Shown: one piece after another, positions 6,684 to 16,004 of the stretch
Layout: every line of letters begins with the position of its first letter
Numbering within the stretch: position 1 is the first letter of the stretch
Notes under the pieces: model-generated
The model's input: the letters and a program-made list of their open reading frames with translations, nothing else
Told to the model about the DNA's origin: nothing
Databases searched by the model: none
DNA from: Palsa-661 sp035535015
GTDB taxonomy: Bacteria > Actinomycetota > Acidimicrobiia > Acidimicrobiales > UBA8190
Reading direction: 5' to 3'
Length of the DNA stretch: 64,000 bases
Assembly: GCA_035535015.1 (NCBI GenBank)
Contig: DATLQU010000036.1
Location: 62,001-126,000, forward strand
Made by a program: the position numbers and the translations under genes

Positions 6684-9272
6684 GTGGGCATTGTGGTGAC
6701 CACCAAGCGCCGCGCCGCGGGCGCCCGACCGTCGGGACGGTCGACCTCCAGGAGCCGCAGCTCGGGCTCGGCGACCAAAGCCCGGCCGCCGGCCGCCGGC
6801 CGTCGACAGCGGGCGCGACCCGCCCCCGCTCCGGGTCTCTGGGCCTCCGTCGGATCGGTGGTCCAGTCCCACGCGGAAGACGTCTGGGGCATCGCGCTCC
6901 TGACCGCAGCCGTCCTCGCTGCCCTCGCCCTCTACGGTGACTCGCTCGGTCCCGTGGGTCACGGCTTGCGCCATGGCCTCGGGTCGTTGCTCGGGGTGGG
7001 CCGTTTCGTTGTCCCTCTGAGCTGTGCCGGTGCCGGGGTCCGGCTGGTCATGGGTCCGCTCGAACGGGAGAAGGCCCGGGTGGCCATCGGGCTCGTTCTC
7101 ACCGTGACCGCCGTCTCGGGCCTGGCCGATGTGGCCGGAGGCGCCCCCCGGCTGACCGCCTCGGCTGCGCAATTGGCCGGAGCCGGGGGATGGGTGGGCG
7201 TCGTGGCCGGAAATCCGCTGCGCCACGGGATCGGCACCTTCGGCGCCTCGGTGGTGTTGATGGCCTTGCTTCTTCTCGCCCTGGTGCTCTTCACCGGGGT
7301 CACCTTGCGGCGGGCGGCCACGGCGGTGGCCGGTGGGTTGAGGGACCTCTGGCAGGCGCTCGTCCCCGAAGAGGACGAGGAGACCGAGCCGTCGCAACCC
7401 GCCCCTGCGCTCTCGGATCCCGTCTCCTTCGCCGCCGGCATCGACATGGACTCTCCCGTCGTACCGGCACTGGCATCGACGCCTGAGCCGACGGCGGCGG
7501 AGCCCCTGGTGGAGCCCGAGGCCGATGAGCCGGTGCCGACCAGGTCCGACGAGCAGCTTCGCCCATCCTCCACGGCCGACGACCTGGTCGAGGTCGACCT
7601 CGGCATGCCCGCCGGGGAGTGGCGTCTGCCTCCGCCCAAGACCCTCGGACGCTCGAAGAAACAGGAGCAGGACCGGGCCGGGATCGCCGCTGCCGGCCGG
7701 GCCCTGGTGGACGCCCTGACGGCCCACGGTGTGGCCACCCGGCTGGTCGGGCACACCGTCGGGCCCACGGTCACCCGGTTCGAGCTCGAATTGGGCCCCG
7801 GGGTCAAGGTCGCCCGGGTGACCAGCCTGGCCAAGGACATCGCCTACGCCATGGCCTCGGCCGACGTGCGGATCCTGGCCCCCATACCGGGCAAGTCGGC
7901 GATCGGCGTCGAAGTGCCGAACCGACGTCGGCAACTGGTCACCTTGGGCGACGTGCTCGCCTCGGAGGAGGCGCGGACGGCCACGCATCCGTTGGAAGTG
8001 GCTCTCGGCCGGGACATCGCCGGTCGGGCCGTCATGGCCAGCCTGGCCGAGATGCCCCACATTCTGATCTCCGGCGCCACCGGGGCGGGCAAGTCCTCCT
8101 GTATCAACTCGCTCCTGACCTCGATACTGATGCGGGCCACTCCCGAGCAGGTACGGCTCATCCTGGTCGATCCCAAGCGGGTGGAACTCGGTCAGTACAA
8201 CGGCCTGCCCCATCTCCTCACCCAGGTCGTGGTCGACCCGAAGAAGGCGGCCAACGCCCTGTCGTGGGCGGTGACCGAGATGGAGCGTCGCTACGACATC
8301 TTGGCCGAGGCGGGCATGCGCGACATCGACGGCTACAACCAGGCGCTGGAGAGCGACGAGCTGGGCGCCACGGTGGTGGGTGTCGACGACGAGATCGACG
8401 AGGGTGACACTGACACCGACGCCGCGGACACCGGTGCCGATGACGCCGACGCCCCGAACATCGACGACGAGCTCGAGCAGCACGGTCTCGACACCCACGA
8501 CGTGGTGAGCGAGGCCGCCGACATCGTGAGTGAGGCAGCGGCACGGGCGGCGGCCCGGGTCGAGCAGTCGCGTGCCATCGTCGACCCCCCGGTCCACCGG
8601 GAGCGGTTGCCCTACATCCTCGTGGTGGTGGACGAGCTGAACGACCTGATGATGGTGGCCGCCCGGGACGTCGAGGAATCGGTGTGCCGGATCGCCCAGA
8701 TGGCGAGGGCGGTGGGGATCCATCTCGTCCTCGCCACCCAACGGCCGTCGGTCGACGTCATCACCGGTGTGATCAAGGCCAACGTGCCTTCTCGGCTGGC
8801 CTTCTCCGTGTCGTCACTGGCCGACAGCCGGGTGATCCTCGACCAACCGGGCGCCGAAAGGCTGGTCGGCAAGGGGGACATGCTCCTTCTCACCGCGTCC
8901 TCCTCGGTGGCCCGACGGATCCAGGGTCCCTGGGTGGCCGAGAGCGAGGTCAGGACGGTGGTGGCCCACTGGCGCCGCCAACACCAGCCCCAGTACGTCG
9001 AGGGTCTGGCCGGCGGCGGCGGGTCCCGGTCCGGCGTCGGCGGTAGCGATGACGAGGACGACGACCTGCTGACCGCCGCCATGGAGCTGGTCGTTCGATC
9101 TCAACTAGGGTCGACGTCGATGCTGCAGCGCAAGCTCCGGGTGGGGTTCTCCCGTGCCGGTCGGCTGATGGATCTCCTCGAACGGCGGGGGGTCGTGGGT
9201 CCGTCTGAGGGCTCCAAGGCCCGCGCTGTGCTCATGACACCCGAGGAGTTCGAGCAGCTGTCGGACCGGTAG
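6684..9272 (+). CDS. ftsK: DNA translocase FtsK
   Basis: 862 residues. Membrane-anchored, septum-located motor that pumps chromosome termini into daughter cells. Four hydrophobic segments lie in about residues 65-220, then an acidic/Pro-rich linker to about 320. The motor follows: Walker A GATGAGKSS near residue 463, LILVDPKRVEL, Walker B VVVDELNDLMM, and LATQRPSVDVITGVIKAN. The C-terminal gamma winged helix (STSMLQRKLRVGFSRAGRLM) would read KOPS-like DNA. Two oddities: an insertion of roughly 85 residues, Asp/Glu/Ala-rich, between DIDGYNQ (about 548) and LPYILVVVDEL (about 640), where homologues have a short loop; and Asn in VDELNDLM instead of the usual Ala. The start is uncertain among GTG 6684, 6693 and 6696. 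Confidence 0.95.
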   Translation: MGIVVTTKRRAAGARPSGRSTSRSRSSGSATKARPPAAGRRQRARPAPAPGLWASVGSVVQSHAEDVWGIALLTAAVLAALALYGDSLGPVGHGLRHGLGSLLGVGRFVVPLSCAGAGVRLVMGPLEREKARVAIGLVLTVTAVSGLADVAGGAPRLTASAAQLAGAGGWVGVVAGNPLRHGIGTFGASVVLMALLLLALVLFTGVTLRRAATAVAGGLRDLWQALVPEEDEETEPSQPAPALSDPVSFAAGIDMDSPVVPALASTPEPTAAEPLVEPEADEPVPTRSDEQLRPSSTADDLVEVDLGMPAGEWRLPPPKTLGRSKKQEQDRAGIAAAGRALVDALTAHGVATRLVGHTVGPTVTRFELELGPGVKVARVTSLAKDIAYAMASADVRILAPIPGKSAIGVEVPNRRRQLVTLGDVLASEEARTATHPLEVALGRDIAGRAVMASLAEMPHILISGATGAGKSSCINSLLTSILMRATPEQVRLILVDPKRVELGQYNGLPHLLTQVVVDPKKAANALSWAVTEMERRYDILAEAGMRDIDGYNQALESDELGATVVGVDDEIDEGDTDTDAADTGADDADAPNIDDELEQHGLDTHDVVSEAADIVSEAAARAAARVEQSRAIVDPPVHRERLPYILVVVDELNDLMMVAARDVEESVCRIAQMARAVGIHLVLATQRPSVDVITGVIKANVPSRLAFSVSSLADSRVILDQPGAERLVGKGDMLLLTASSSVARRIQGPWVAESEVRTVVAHWRRQHQPQYVEGLAGGGGSRSGVGGSDDEDDDLLTAAMELVVRSQLGSTSMLQRKLRVGFSRAGRLMDLLERRGVVGPSEGSKARAVLMTPEEFEQLSDR

Positions 9273-9278
9273 GGGACC

Positions 9279-10511
9279 GTGCCCTTCCGGCGCGGTCAAC
9301 ACGGAGCATCGCGTACACACTGGTTCCGCTGGGGTTCGGTCGCCTGCATCCTGCTTCTGGCCACGGGGTTCCAGCTCCAGCGTTCGGTGCCCAATCCTAT
9401 TGTCCGTGTGGCCATGGCCACCACGGTGGCCGCTGTCCCGGGAACATCGCCAGCTCTCCCGTGGCCCGGGGCAGGGCAGGCCGCTATCGCCGTGCCGGGC
9501 CGGGGACTGCTGATGCAATCGGGTCCCGAGACGCCGGTGCCGATCGCCAGCCTGACCAAGGTCATGACGGCCTACCTGGTTCTCCACGACCATCCGTTGT
9601 CGCCCACCGCCCAGGGTCCGTCGGTGACCATCAGCGCGGCCGACCAGAACGAGGCCGAGGGGGACGAAGTGGCGGACGCATCGTCCATACCGGTGCAGGC
9701 AGGAGAACTTCTGTCGGAACGGCAGCTTCTCGATGGTCTGCTCGTGCACTCGGCCAACAACCTGGCCGACGTATTGGCCACATGGGACGAGGGCAGCGTC
9801 TCCGCCTTCGTGGCCAAGATGAACACCACGGCTTCGGCGCTCGGCATGAACCAGACCCACTACGTCGACACCAATGGCCTCAATCCGTTGTCCGTGAGCA
9901 GCGCCGTCGATCAGTTGCGGGTGGCCATGGCCGCCATGACCAATCCGACTTTCGCCCTCGTGGTGAGCCAGAGGAGCATCACCTTGCCCATCGCCGGGGT
10001 GATCCAGAACTACGTGCACTCGATCGGCACGGACGGAATCGTGGGGGTGAAGTCCGGGTTCACCCAGGCGGCCATGGGTTGCCTGGTCATGGCCGCCGAC
10101 CGCGCCGTCGACGGACGGACGGTCCTCGTGATGGCGGCGGTGACCGGGCAACCTGGTCTCGACCCATTGGATGCTGCCAAACAGACGGACGTGACCCTCG
10201 TCGATGCCACCGCCCGTGCCCTGCGGGAGCGCCCTGTCGTCCCCCGCCGTGCCGTCGCCGCCACGGTGGGGACTCCCTGGCAGTCAGCAGGGGTCGAGGC
10301 GCTGACGGACCGGGGGGTGACTCTGCTCGCCTGGCCGGGCGACAGCGTCCGGATGACCTTCATCCCGTCGCCCGTGCGCAACGGGGCCAGGGCCGGGTCC
10401 CTGGTCGGGACACTCGAGGTCCGAGACGGGGCCGAGCACGTCTCTGTTCCGGTGCGTACGACGGCGGCGCTGGACCGGGCCCCTCTGAGTTGGCGGCTCA
10501 AACGCCTGTGA
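9279..10511 (+). CDS. D-alanyl-D-alanine carboxypeptidase (peptidase S11, PBP5-like)
   Basis: 410 residues. Trims the terminal D-Ala from peptidoglycan stem peptides outside the cell. An N-terminal hydrophobic segment (about residues 15-40) should be a signal anchor. Active-site motifs occur in family order: SLTK (Ser nucleophile and Lys in PIASLTKVMTAY), SANN as the SxN motif, and KSG in place of KTG (GVKSGFTQAAMG). The low-complexity C-terminal part resembles the beta-rich domain of PBP5 relatives only weakly. It follows ftsK after 6 bases with a short AGGGG ribosome binding site, so it is likely in the same transcript. The next gene, thrB, has its own -10 box. Confidence 0.9.
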   Translation: MPFRRGQHGASRTHWFRWGSVACILLLATGFQLQRSVPNPIVRVAMATTVAAVPGTSPALPWPGAGQAAIAVPGRGLLMQSGPETPVPIASLTKVMTAYLVLHDHPLSPTAQGPSVTISAADQNEAEGDEVADASSIPVQAGELLSERQLLDGLLVHSANNLADVLATWDEGSVSAFVAKMNTTASALGMNQTHYVDTNGLNPLSVSSAVDQLRVAMAAMTNPTFALVVSQRSITLPIAGVIQNYVHSIGTDGIVGVKSGFTQAAMGCLVMAADRAVDGRTVLVMAAVTGQPGLDPLDAAKQTDVTLVDATARALRERPVVPRRAVAATVGTPWQSAGVEALTDRGVTLLAWPGDSVRMTFIPSPVRNGARAGSLVGTLEVRDGAEHVSVPVRTTAALDRAPLSWRLKRL

Positions 10512-10527
10512 GAGCCCTCATCTTGGC

Positions 10528-10533
10528 TACCGT
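10528..10533 (+). promoter_or_regulatory. -10 box of a leaderless thrB promoter
   Basis: TACCGT ends 6 bases before the GTG at 10540, the leaderless spacing repeated in this window. No ribosome binding site precedes the GTG. Confidence 0.55.
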
Positions 10534-10539
10534 TACGGT

Positions 10540-11430
10540 GTGCGCGCCCGGGTCCCTGCCTCGTCGGCCAACCTGGGCCCGGGATTTGACGTCCTCGCCG
10601 TCGCCCTCGACCTCTACGTCGAGGTCGAGATCGAACCCGCCGGCCGGCTGACCGTCCGGGCCAGCGGTGAGGGGTCGGAACTGGCCGCCGACGCCACCCA
10701 CCTGGCGGCCACGGTGGCCATCGACGTGATCGGTCACGACCGGCTGGCCATCACGGTGCGCTCCGACATCCCGGTGGCCCGGGGCCTCGGGTCCTCGGCC
10801 GCCCTGGCCGTGGCCGCCGCCGCCGCCGCCGGCGCCGCTGATCCACTGGCTGTCGCTGCCCGGGTCGACGGTCATCCCGAGAACGCGGCAGCCTCCGTGG
10901 TGGGCGGCCTGGTGGCGGCCACGACGGTCAGGGGGGCCGTGCGCGCCGTCCGGATGCCCCTCGACGGAGGCCTGGCCTTCGTCGCCCTCGTGCCCGAGCG
11001 ATCGTTGTCGACGTCGAAGGCCCGGCAGGCGCTGCCTCTCCAGGTCACCCGGACCGACGCCACCTTCAACCTGGGCCGCATGAGCCTGCTGCTGGCCGGG
11101 CTGGCCGATCGTTCCCTGCTCGTACGCGAGGCCACCGAGGACCGACTGCACCAGGACTACCGCAGCCCCATGTTTCCCGAAGCACCGCAATTGTTGGCCC
11201 GGTTGGTGACGGCCGGAGCGCTGGCCTCGTGCTGGTCGGGGGCCGGCCCCACCCTGCTCGGGATCTGCGATGCCGAGCAGGCATCCGGTATCAAGACGAG
11301 GGCGGAGGCGGCGATGGCCGAGATCGGGGTTCCCGGTCGCGTCCTGCTGCTGCGGCCCGACCTCGAAGGCCTCGTCGTCGACGGTGGCGCCACCGGCCCC
11401 TTCGACATCGGCGGCTTCGCCCAGCATTGA
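10540..11430 (+). CDS. thrB: Homoserine kinase (GHMP kinase family)
   Basis: 296 residues. Phosphorylates homoserine on the way to threonine. It has the N-terminal PASSANLGPGFDVLAVAL motif characteristic of homoserine kinase, the GHMP ATP loop PVARGLGSSAAL, and the C-terminal SGAGPTLLG loop. A GHMP kinase of another pathway is less likely because the N-terminal motif is so close to ThrB. The GTG start follows a TANNNT box by 6 bases. thrA and thrC are not adjacent, so the gene is separated from the rest of the threonine pathway and placed among lysine and tRNA genes. Confidence 0.92.
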   Translation: MRARVPASSANLGPGFDVLAVALDLYVEVEIEPAGRLTVRASGEGSELAADATHLAATVAIDVIGHDRLAITVRSDIPVARGLGSSAALAVAAAAAAGAADPLAVAARVDGHPENAAASVVGGLVAATTVRGAVRAVRMPLDGGLAFVALVPERSLSTSKARQALPLQVTRTDATFNLGRMSLLLAGLADRSLLVREATEDRLHQDYRSPMFPEAPQLLARLVTAGALASCWSGAGPTLLGICDAEQASGIKTRAEAAMAEIGVPGRVLLLRPDLEGLVVDGGATGPFDIGGFAQH

Positions 11431-11500
11431 GAAACCCTGGTTGCCTGGCCCGCACGAGGACCCGGCAAGCGGGCAGGTCGGGCAGACGGGACCCACTGCC

Positions 11501-11506
11501 TACACT
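11501..11506 (+). promoter_or_regulatory. -10 box of a leaderless miaB promoter
   Basis: TACACT lies 7 bases before the ATG of miaB at 11514, and no ribosome binding site is visible. Confidence 0.55.
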
Positions 11507-11513
11507 TGGACCC

Positions 11514-12902
11514 ATGGCCCGGACGTTCCACATCCGCACCTTCGGGTGCCAGATGAATGAGCACGACTCGGAACGCCTGGCCGGTCTTCTCGTGGCCGAC
11601 GGTCTCGAACCCACCGACGACGTCGAGAATGCCGATGTCGTGGTGCTGAACACGTGTTGTATCCGGGAGAACGCCGACAACAAGCTCTACGGGCACCTGG
11701 GTTGGTTGAAGAGCCTGCAGGAGCGCCGTCCGGGCATGCAGATCGCCGTCGGTGGTTGCCTGGCCCAGAAGGACCGCGGTTCGGTCCGGACGCGCGCCGG
11801 ACACGTCGACGTCGTCTTCGGTACCCACAACCTGGGTCGCGCCCCTGAGCTTCTCCGGCGAGCCGCGGCCGAAGGTCCGGTGGTCGAAATACTCGACGGG
11901 CCCGAGCCGGGCGGGGACCCGGCCCATGCCTCGGCCCTGTCGGCCGTGCGCGACGTGCCCTACCTGGCGTGGGTGACCATCCAGATGGGCTGCGACAACT
12001 CGTGCGCATTCTGCATCGTCCCCCAGGTCAGAGGACCCGAAGTGAGCAGGCCCTTCGACGTCCTGGTCGACGAGGTCACGACCCTGTCGGCCCGGGGCGT
12101 GACCGAGGTGACGCTGCTCGGGCAGAACGTGAACTCCTACGGCCGCGACCTCACCCACCGGCGGCCTCTGTTCGCCCAGCTCCTGCGGGCCGTCGGGACG
12201 GTCGACGGCATCCGTCGGATCCGGTACACGAGCCCTCATCCGAAGGACCTCCGCAGCGAGACGATCGCCGCCATGGCCGAGACACCGGCCGTGTGCGAGC
12301 ACCTGCACCTGCCCCTGCAGTCGGGAAGCAACCGGATCCTCCGGGCCATGCGTCGTGGCTACACCGCCGAGCGGTACCTCGAGCGGTTAGCCGGTGCCCG
12401 GGCCGGGATCACCGATCTGGCCGTCACCACGGACATCATCGTCGGCTTTCCCGGTGAGACCGAGGACGACTTCACCGAGACCCTGGAAGTGGCGGCCACG
12501 GCTGAGTACGACAGCGCCTACACCTTCATCTTCTCCCCCCGCCCCGGCACCCGCGCCGCCGCCGATCCGGCCCAATTCGTTCCCGACGATGTCGTGGCCG
12601 AGCGATTCGAGCGTTTGCGAGTCGTGGTCGAGCGTTCGGCACTGCTCAAACACGAGGGCCGTGTGGGCCGGACCGAGGAGATCATGGTCGAGGGACCGAG
12701 CAAGCGCGATCCTTCGGTCGTGAGCGGGCGGACGCGTCAGAACAAGCTCGTCCATTTCACTCCCGACGGACCCGCTCCCCGAGCTGGTGCCTACGCCCGG
12801 GTTCGGGTCACCGGTGCCGCGCCGCATCATCTGCGAGGGGAACTCCTCGAGGTCACCGCGCCCCCGTCGACGCCAACCCGTATTCCCGTCTCCGCTCGGT
12901 AG
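11514..12902 (+). CDS. miaB: tRNA-2-methylthio-N6-dimethylallyladenosine synthase
   Basis: 462 residues. A radical-SAM methylthiotransferase that adds the 2-methylthio group to i6A37 of tRNAs. The N-terminal domain supplies the auxiliary cluster cysteines (Cys12 in RTFGCQMNE, then NTCCIRENA and VGGCLAQ). The radical-SAM CxxxCxxC motif is CDNSCAFC. A C-terminal TRAM domain (about residues 375-445) follows. The ATG is 7 bases after a TANNNT box; a longer open frame overlaps thrB and is rejected. miaA, which makes its substrate, follows after 6 bases, giving a functional miaB-miaA unit that continues into dapF and hflX. Confidence 0.96.
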   Translation: MARTFHIRTFGCQMNEHDSERLAGLLVADGLEPTDDVENADVVVLNTCCIRENADNKLYGHLGWLKSLQERRPGMQIAVGGCLAQKDRGSVRTRAGHVDVVFGTHNLGRAPELLRRAAAEGPVVEILDGPEPGGDPAHASALSAVRDVPYLAWVTIQMGCDNSCAFCIVPQVRGPEVSRPFDVLVDEVTTLSARGVTEVTLLGQNVNSYGRDLTHRRPLFAQLLRAVGTVDGIRRIRYTSPHPKDLRSETIAAMAETPAVCEHLHLPLQSGSNRILRAMRRGYTAERYLERLAGARAGITDLAVTTDIIVGFPGETEDDFTETLEVAATAEYDSAYTFIFSPRPGTRAAADPAQFVPDDVVAERFERLRVVVERSALLKHEGRVGRTEEIMVEGPSKRDPSVVSGRTRQNKLVHFTPDGPAPRAGAYARVRVTGAAPHHLRGELLEVTAPPSTPTRIPVSAR

Positions 12903-12908
12903 GGCCAG

Positions 12909-13892
12909 GTGTCGTCACGGACACCCGTCGCCCTGGTCGGTCCCACGGCGTCGGGAAAATCCACCCTGGCCCTGGCCCTGGCCGGGCTCCGAACTGACGT
13001 CGAGCTCGTGTCCGTCGACTCCATGGCCGTCTACCGGGGGATGGACATCGGGACGGCCAAACCGTCCGCCGCGCAGCGGATGGCCGTGCCGTATCACCTC
13101 GTCGATCTCGTTGATCCGAGTGAGGAGTTCAGCGTCCGGCAGTTCCAGGGTGCGGCCCGCCAGGTCTTGGCCGAAATTGAGGGTCGCCGACACCGAGCCC
13201 TTCTGGTGGGGGGCACGGGCTTGTACGTGCGGGCTGTCGTGGATGACCTCGAGCTCCCCGGGCGATGGCCGCAGATCGCCAGGGAACTAGAGGTCCAAGC
13301 CGACGGTCCGGGGGGGATGGAGGCACTCTTCTCCCGGCTCCGGGCCCTCGATCCGCTGGCGGCGACGCGGATGGAGAAGGGGAACCGAAGGCGGGTGGTC
13401 CGCGCTCTCGAGGTCACACTGGGCTCGGGACGACCGTTCTCCTCTTTCGGTCCCGGTCTGGAGGCTTATCCCCCCAGCCCCGTCACCCTGGTGGGAATCC
13501 GATTCGATCCCGCCGTCCACGACGTCCTCATCGAACGTCGATTCCAGGCGTTGCTCGAAGCCGGCTTCCTCGATGAGGTGCGGGCCCTGGCGGGGCGGCC
13601 GGGGGGGATGTCGCGCACGGCCCGGCAGGCACTCGGCTACCGCGAGCTCCTGGCCCACATCGAGGACGGGCTATCCCTGGACGAGGCGGTGACCGCCGCC
13701 GTCAACCGGACGCGGTCATTCGCCCGTCGTCAGTGGTCGTGGTTCAAGCGCGACCCACGCATCCAATGGCTCGAGCCCCACAGTGATCTGCTGGCCGGCC
13801 TGGTGGACGTCTTCGACAGGGCCGGCTCGGACGCTCCTGTTGTCGTCGCCGACCATGCCGTCGTCGCCGACGCGGCGGCGGTGGGAGACTGA
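12909..13892 (+). CDS. miaA: tRNA dimethylallyltransferase
   Basis: 327 residues. Transfers the dimethylallyl group to A37 of tRNAs reading UNN codons, making the substrate of MiaB. The P-loop GPTASGKST is at residues 11-19, followed by VDSMAVYRGMDIGTAKP, the GGTGLYVRAV loop, and the C-terminal SRTARQALGYRELL and RSFARRQWSWFKRD segments. The GTG start has AGGGCCAG directly in front. The last 20 residues (Val/Ala/Asp-rich) extend slightly past the usual end. dapF begins 4 bases after the stop. Confidence 0.96.
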   Translation: MSSRTPVALVGPTASGKSTLALALAGLRTDVELVSVDSMAVYRGMDIGTAKPSAAQRMAVPYHLVDLVDPSEEFSVRQFQGAARQVLAEIEGRRHRALLVGGTGLYVRAVVDDLELPGRWPQIARELEVQADGPGGMEALFSRLRALDPLAATRMEKGNRRRVVRALEVTLGSGRPFSSFGPGLEAYPPSPVTLVGIRFDPAVHDVLIERRFQALLEAGFLDEVRALAGRPGGMSRTARQALGYRELLAHIEDGLSLDEAVTAAVNRTRSFARRQWSWFKRDPRIQWLEPHSDLLAGLVDVFDRAGSDAPVVVADHAVVADAAAVGD

Positions 13893-13896
13893 TGGG

Positions 13897-14748
13897 ATGG
13901 TGAACACCGAGGGAGTGCGGCTGACCAAACACCACGGGGCCGGCAACGACTTTCTCGTGATGCTCGACCGCGACGGCGTCCGGCCGCTGTCGGGGGCCGA
14001 AGTACGCGCCTTGTGCGACCGGCGCCGAGGGGTGGGAGCCGACGGCGTCCTGCGGGCCACTGCCGGACAGAACGGTGCCGACCTCACCATGCAACTGCGC
14101 AACGCCGACGGAGGCGAGGCCGAAATGAGCGGCAACGGCATCCGTTGCCTGGTCCAGGCGGCTGTGGACGCCGGATGGGTACCACCGGGGCCGGTTTCGG
14201 TGGCGACGGGCGTCGGACTCCGGGTCGTGGACTACCGCTGCGGTGACCACCCCGGACAAGGTTACGCGGGCGTGGACATGGGTCCTGTCACTCTGGGCTC
14301 CGAGCTCCTGCTCGACGTCGCCCCTGACCTCTCGTACGCCCGGACGGTCGACGTGGGGAATCCTCACATCGTTCTCTTCGGTCCCGAGGTCGACGACGCC
14401 ACCGTGGCGACGGTCGGACCGCGCCTCGAGCATTCCGTCGAGACCCGGGCGAACGTGGAGTTCGTCTGGGCCGGCTCCGAGACCGATGAGCTCTGCCTGC
14501 GGGTGTGGGAGCGCGGGGTGGGTGAGACCTTGGCCTGCGGAACCGGTACCTGTGCCGCCGTGGCGGCCGCCCACAGTTGGGGCCTCGTCGGATCCCGGGT
14601 GCTGGTGCACAATCCGGGGGGCACTCTCGAGGTCGAGATGCGCGGTGACGGCGTCTGGCTCGCCGGTCCCACCCAAAAGGTTGCCGACATCATCGTCGAT
14701 GCATCGCTCCTGGCCGATCTCACGGCACTCGGTGGTCATCGCCGATGA
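13897..14748 (+). CDS. dapF: Diaminopimelate epimerase
   Basis: 283 residues. Converts LL- to meso-diaminopimelate, the form used by MurE and lysine decarboxylase. Both catalytic cysteines are present in their motifs: Cys84 in MSGNGIRC and Cys214 in ACGTGTCAA. The N-terminal KHHGAGNDFLVM is also typical. The ATG at 13897 gives a family-length N-terminus; the open frame before it overlaps miaA. The stop overlaps the hflX start by ATGA. The miaB-miaA-dapF-hflX order is conserved in actinobacteria. Confidence 0.96.
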   Translation: MVNTEGVRLTKHHGAGNDFLVMLDRDGVRPLSGAEVRALCDRRRGVGADGVLRATAGQNGADLTMQLRNADGGEAEMSGNGIRCLVQAAVDAGWVPPGPVSVATGVGLRVVDYRCGDHPGQGYAGVDMGPVTLGSELLLDVAPDLSYARTVDVGNPHIVLFGPEVDDATVATVGPRLEHSVETRANVEFVWAGSETDELCLRVWERGVGETLACGTGTCAAVAAAHSWGLVGSRVLVHNPGGTLEVEMRGDGVWLAGPTQKVADIIVDASLLADLTALGGHRR

Positions 14749-16004
14749 CCCTGATCGAGCGGTCGTTTCGCGAGCGGATCGTGCTCGTCGGCGTGGTCTT
14801 CCCCTGGATGACCGCCGAGGCGGTCGATGCCGATCTCGACGAGTTGGCCCTGCTGGTGGGAACGGCCGGGGCGGACGTTGTCGGGCGCGTCGTCCAGCGA
14901 CGGGACCAGCCTGATCCCGCCACCTACGTCGGCCGGGGCAAGGCCGAGGAGCTGCACCAATTGTCCTTGGCCGTCGACTCCGACACGGTGGTCTTCGACG
15001 ACGAGCTCTCTCCTGCACAACAGCGGAACCTCGAGAAGATCCTCGGCCGGACGGCCATCGACCGTACGGCAGTGATCCTCGACATCTTCGCCCAGAATGC
15101 TCGCAGCCAGGAAGGGAAGGCTCAGGTCGAACTGGCCCTGCTGCGTTACCGCCTTCCCCGTTTGCGCGGCCGGGGCCGCGAATTCAGTCAGCAGGCCGGC
15201 GGGATCGGGACGCGGGGACCGGGGGAGACGCAGCTCGAGGTCGACCGCCGCCGCCTGCTGCAGCGCATGGCCCGCCTCGAGGTGGACCTCCGACACGTCT
15301 CCGCCACCCGCCGCACCCAGCGGCGTTCCCGATCCCGGGGCCGGCATCGTTCGGTGTCGCTGGTGGGCTATACCAACGCCGGTAAGTCGACGCTGCTCAA
15401 TCGGCTGACCGATGCCGGCGTTCTCGTGGAGAGTCGACCCTTCTCGACCCTCGATCCGCGGACCAGACGGCTGGCCCTCCCGGGCGGAGAGACGGTTCTC
15501 GTATCCGACACGGTGGGATTCGTCCGCAAGCTGCCCCACCAGCTGGTCGAGGCCTTCCGGTCAACCCTCGACGAGGTCCGTCAGGCCGAGCTGCTGCTCC
15601 ACGTGGTCGACGGTTCGGCCCCTGAACCCCAGGGTCAGATCGACGCCGTCCGTCTCGTGCTCGACGAGATCGGTGCTCAGGACGTCCCCGAGCTGCTGGT
15701 GGTGAACAAGGCCGACCGCAGTCCCCGGGCGGCGCACGTGGCCGCCAACCATCCCGGCTCCGTCCTCGTGTCGGCGCGGACGGGGCTCGGTACGGACGAT
15801 CTCATCGGCGAGCTCGGAGTGCAGTTGCGTGTGGCCGACCGGGTGGTCGAACTCCTCGTGCCCTTCGAACGCGGTGACGTCTTGGCCGCTGTCCACCGCG
15901 AGGGGGAGGTGGTCGACGAGGCCCACGGCGAAGGGGCCACCGTCGTGCACGTGGTGCTCGACGAGGTGGGTCGGGCACGTTTCCGCCCATTCCTGGCGTC
16001 GTGA
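14745..16004 (+). CDS. hflX: Ribosome-associated GTPase HflX
   Basis: 419 residues. HflX binds the 50S subunit and splits or rescues stalled ribosomes under stress. The N-terminal HflX domain shows YVGRGKAEEL and GTRGPGETQLEVDRRR, then a helical linker and the GTPase domain with G1 GYTNAGKST (about 208-217), G3 DTVGFVRKLPHQLVEAFRST and G4 NKAD. Both ends overlap neighbours (ATGA with dapF, GTGA with dapC), so it is translationally coupled on both sides. Confidence 0.95.
   Translation: MTLIERSFRERIVLVGVVFPWMTAEAVDADLDELALLVGTAGADVVGRVVQRRDQPDPATYVGRGKAEELHQLSLAVDSDTVVFDDELSPAQQRNLEKILGRTAIDRTAVILDIFAQNARSQEGKAQVELALLRYRLPRLRGRGREFSQQAGGIGTRGPGETQLEVDRRRLLQRMARLEVDLRHVSATRRTQRRSRSRGRHRSVSLVGYTNAGKSTLLNRLTDAGVLVESRPFSTLDPRTRRLALPGGETVLVSDTVGFVRKLPHQLVEAFRSTLDEVRQAELLLHVVDGSAPEPQGQIDAVRLVLDEIGAQDVPELLVVNKADRSPRAAHVAANHPGSVLVSARTGLGTDDLIGELGVQLRVADRVVELLVPFERGDVLAAVHREGEVVDEAHGEGATVVHVVLDEVGRARFRPFLAS

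Noticed and set aside
6654..8741. Long minus-strand open frame opposite ftsK
   Set aside because: Antisense shadow of ftsK; Gly/His/Arg-rich composition and no family features.
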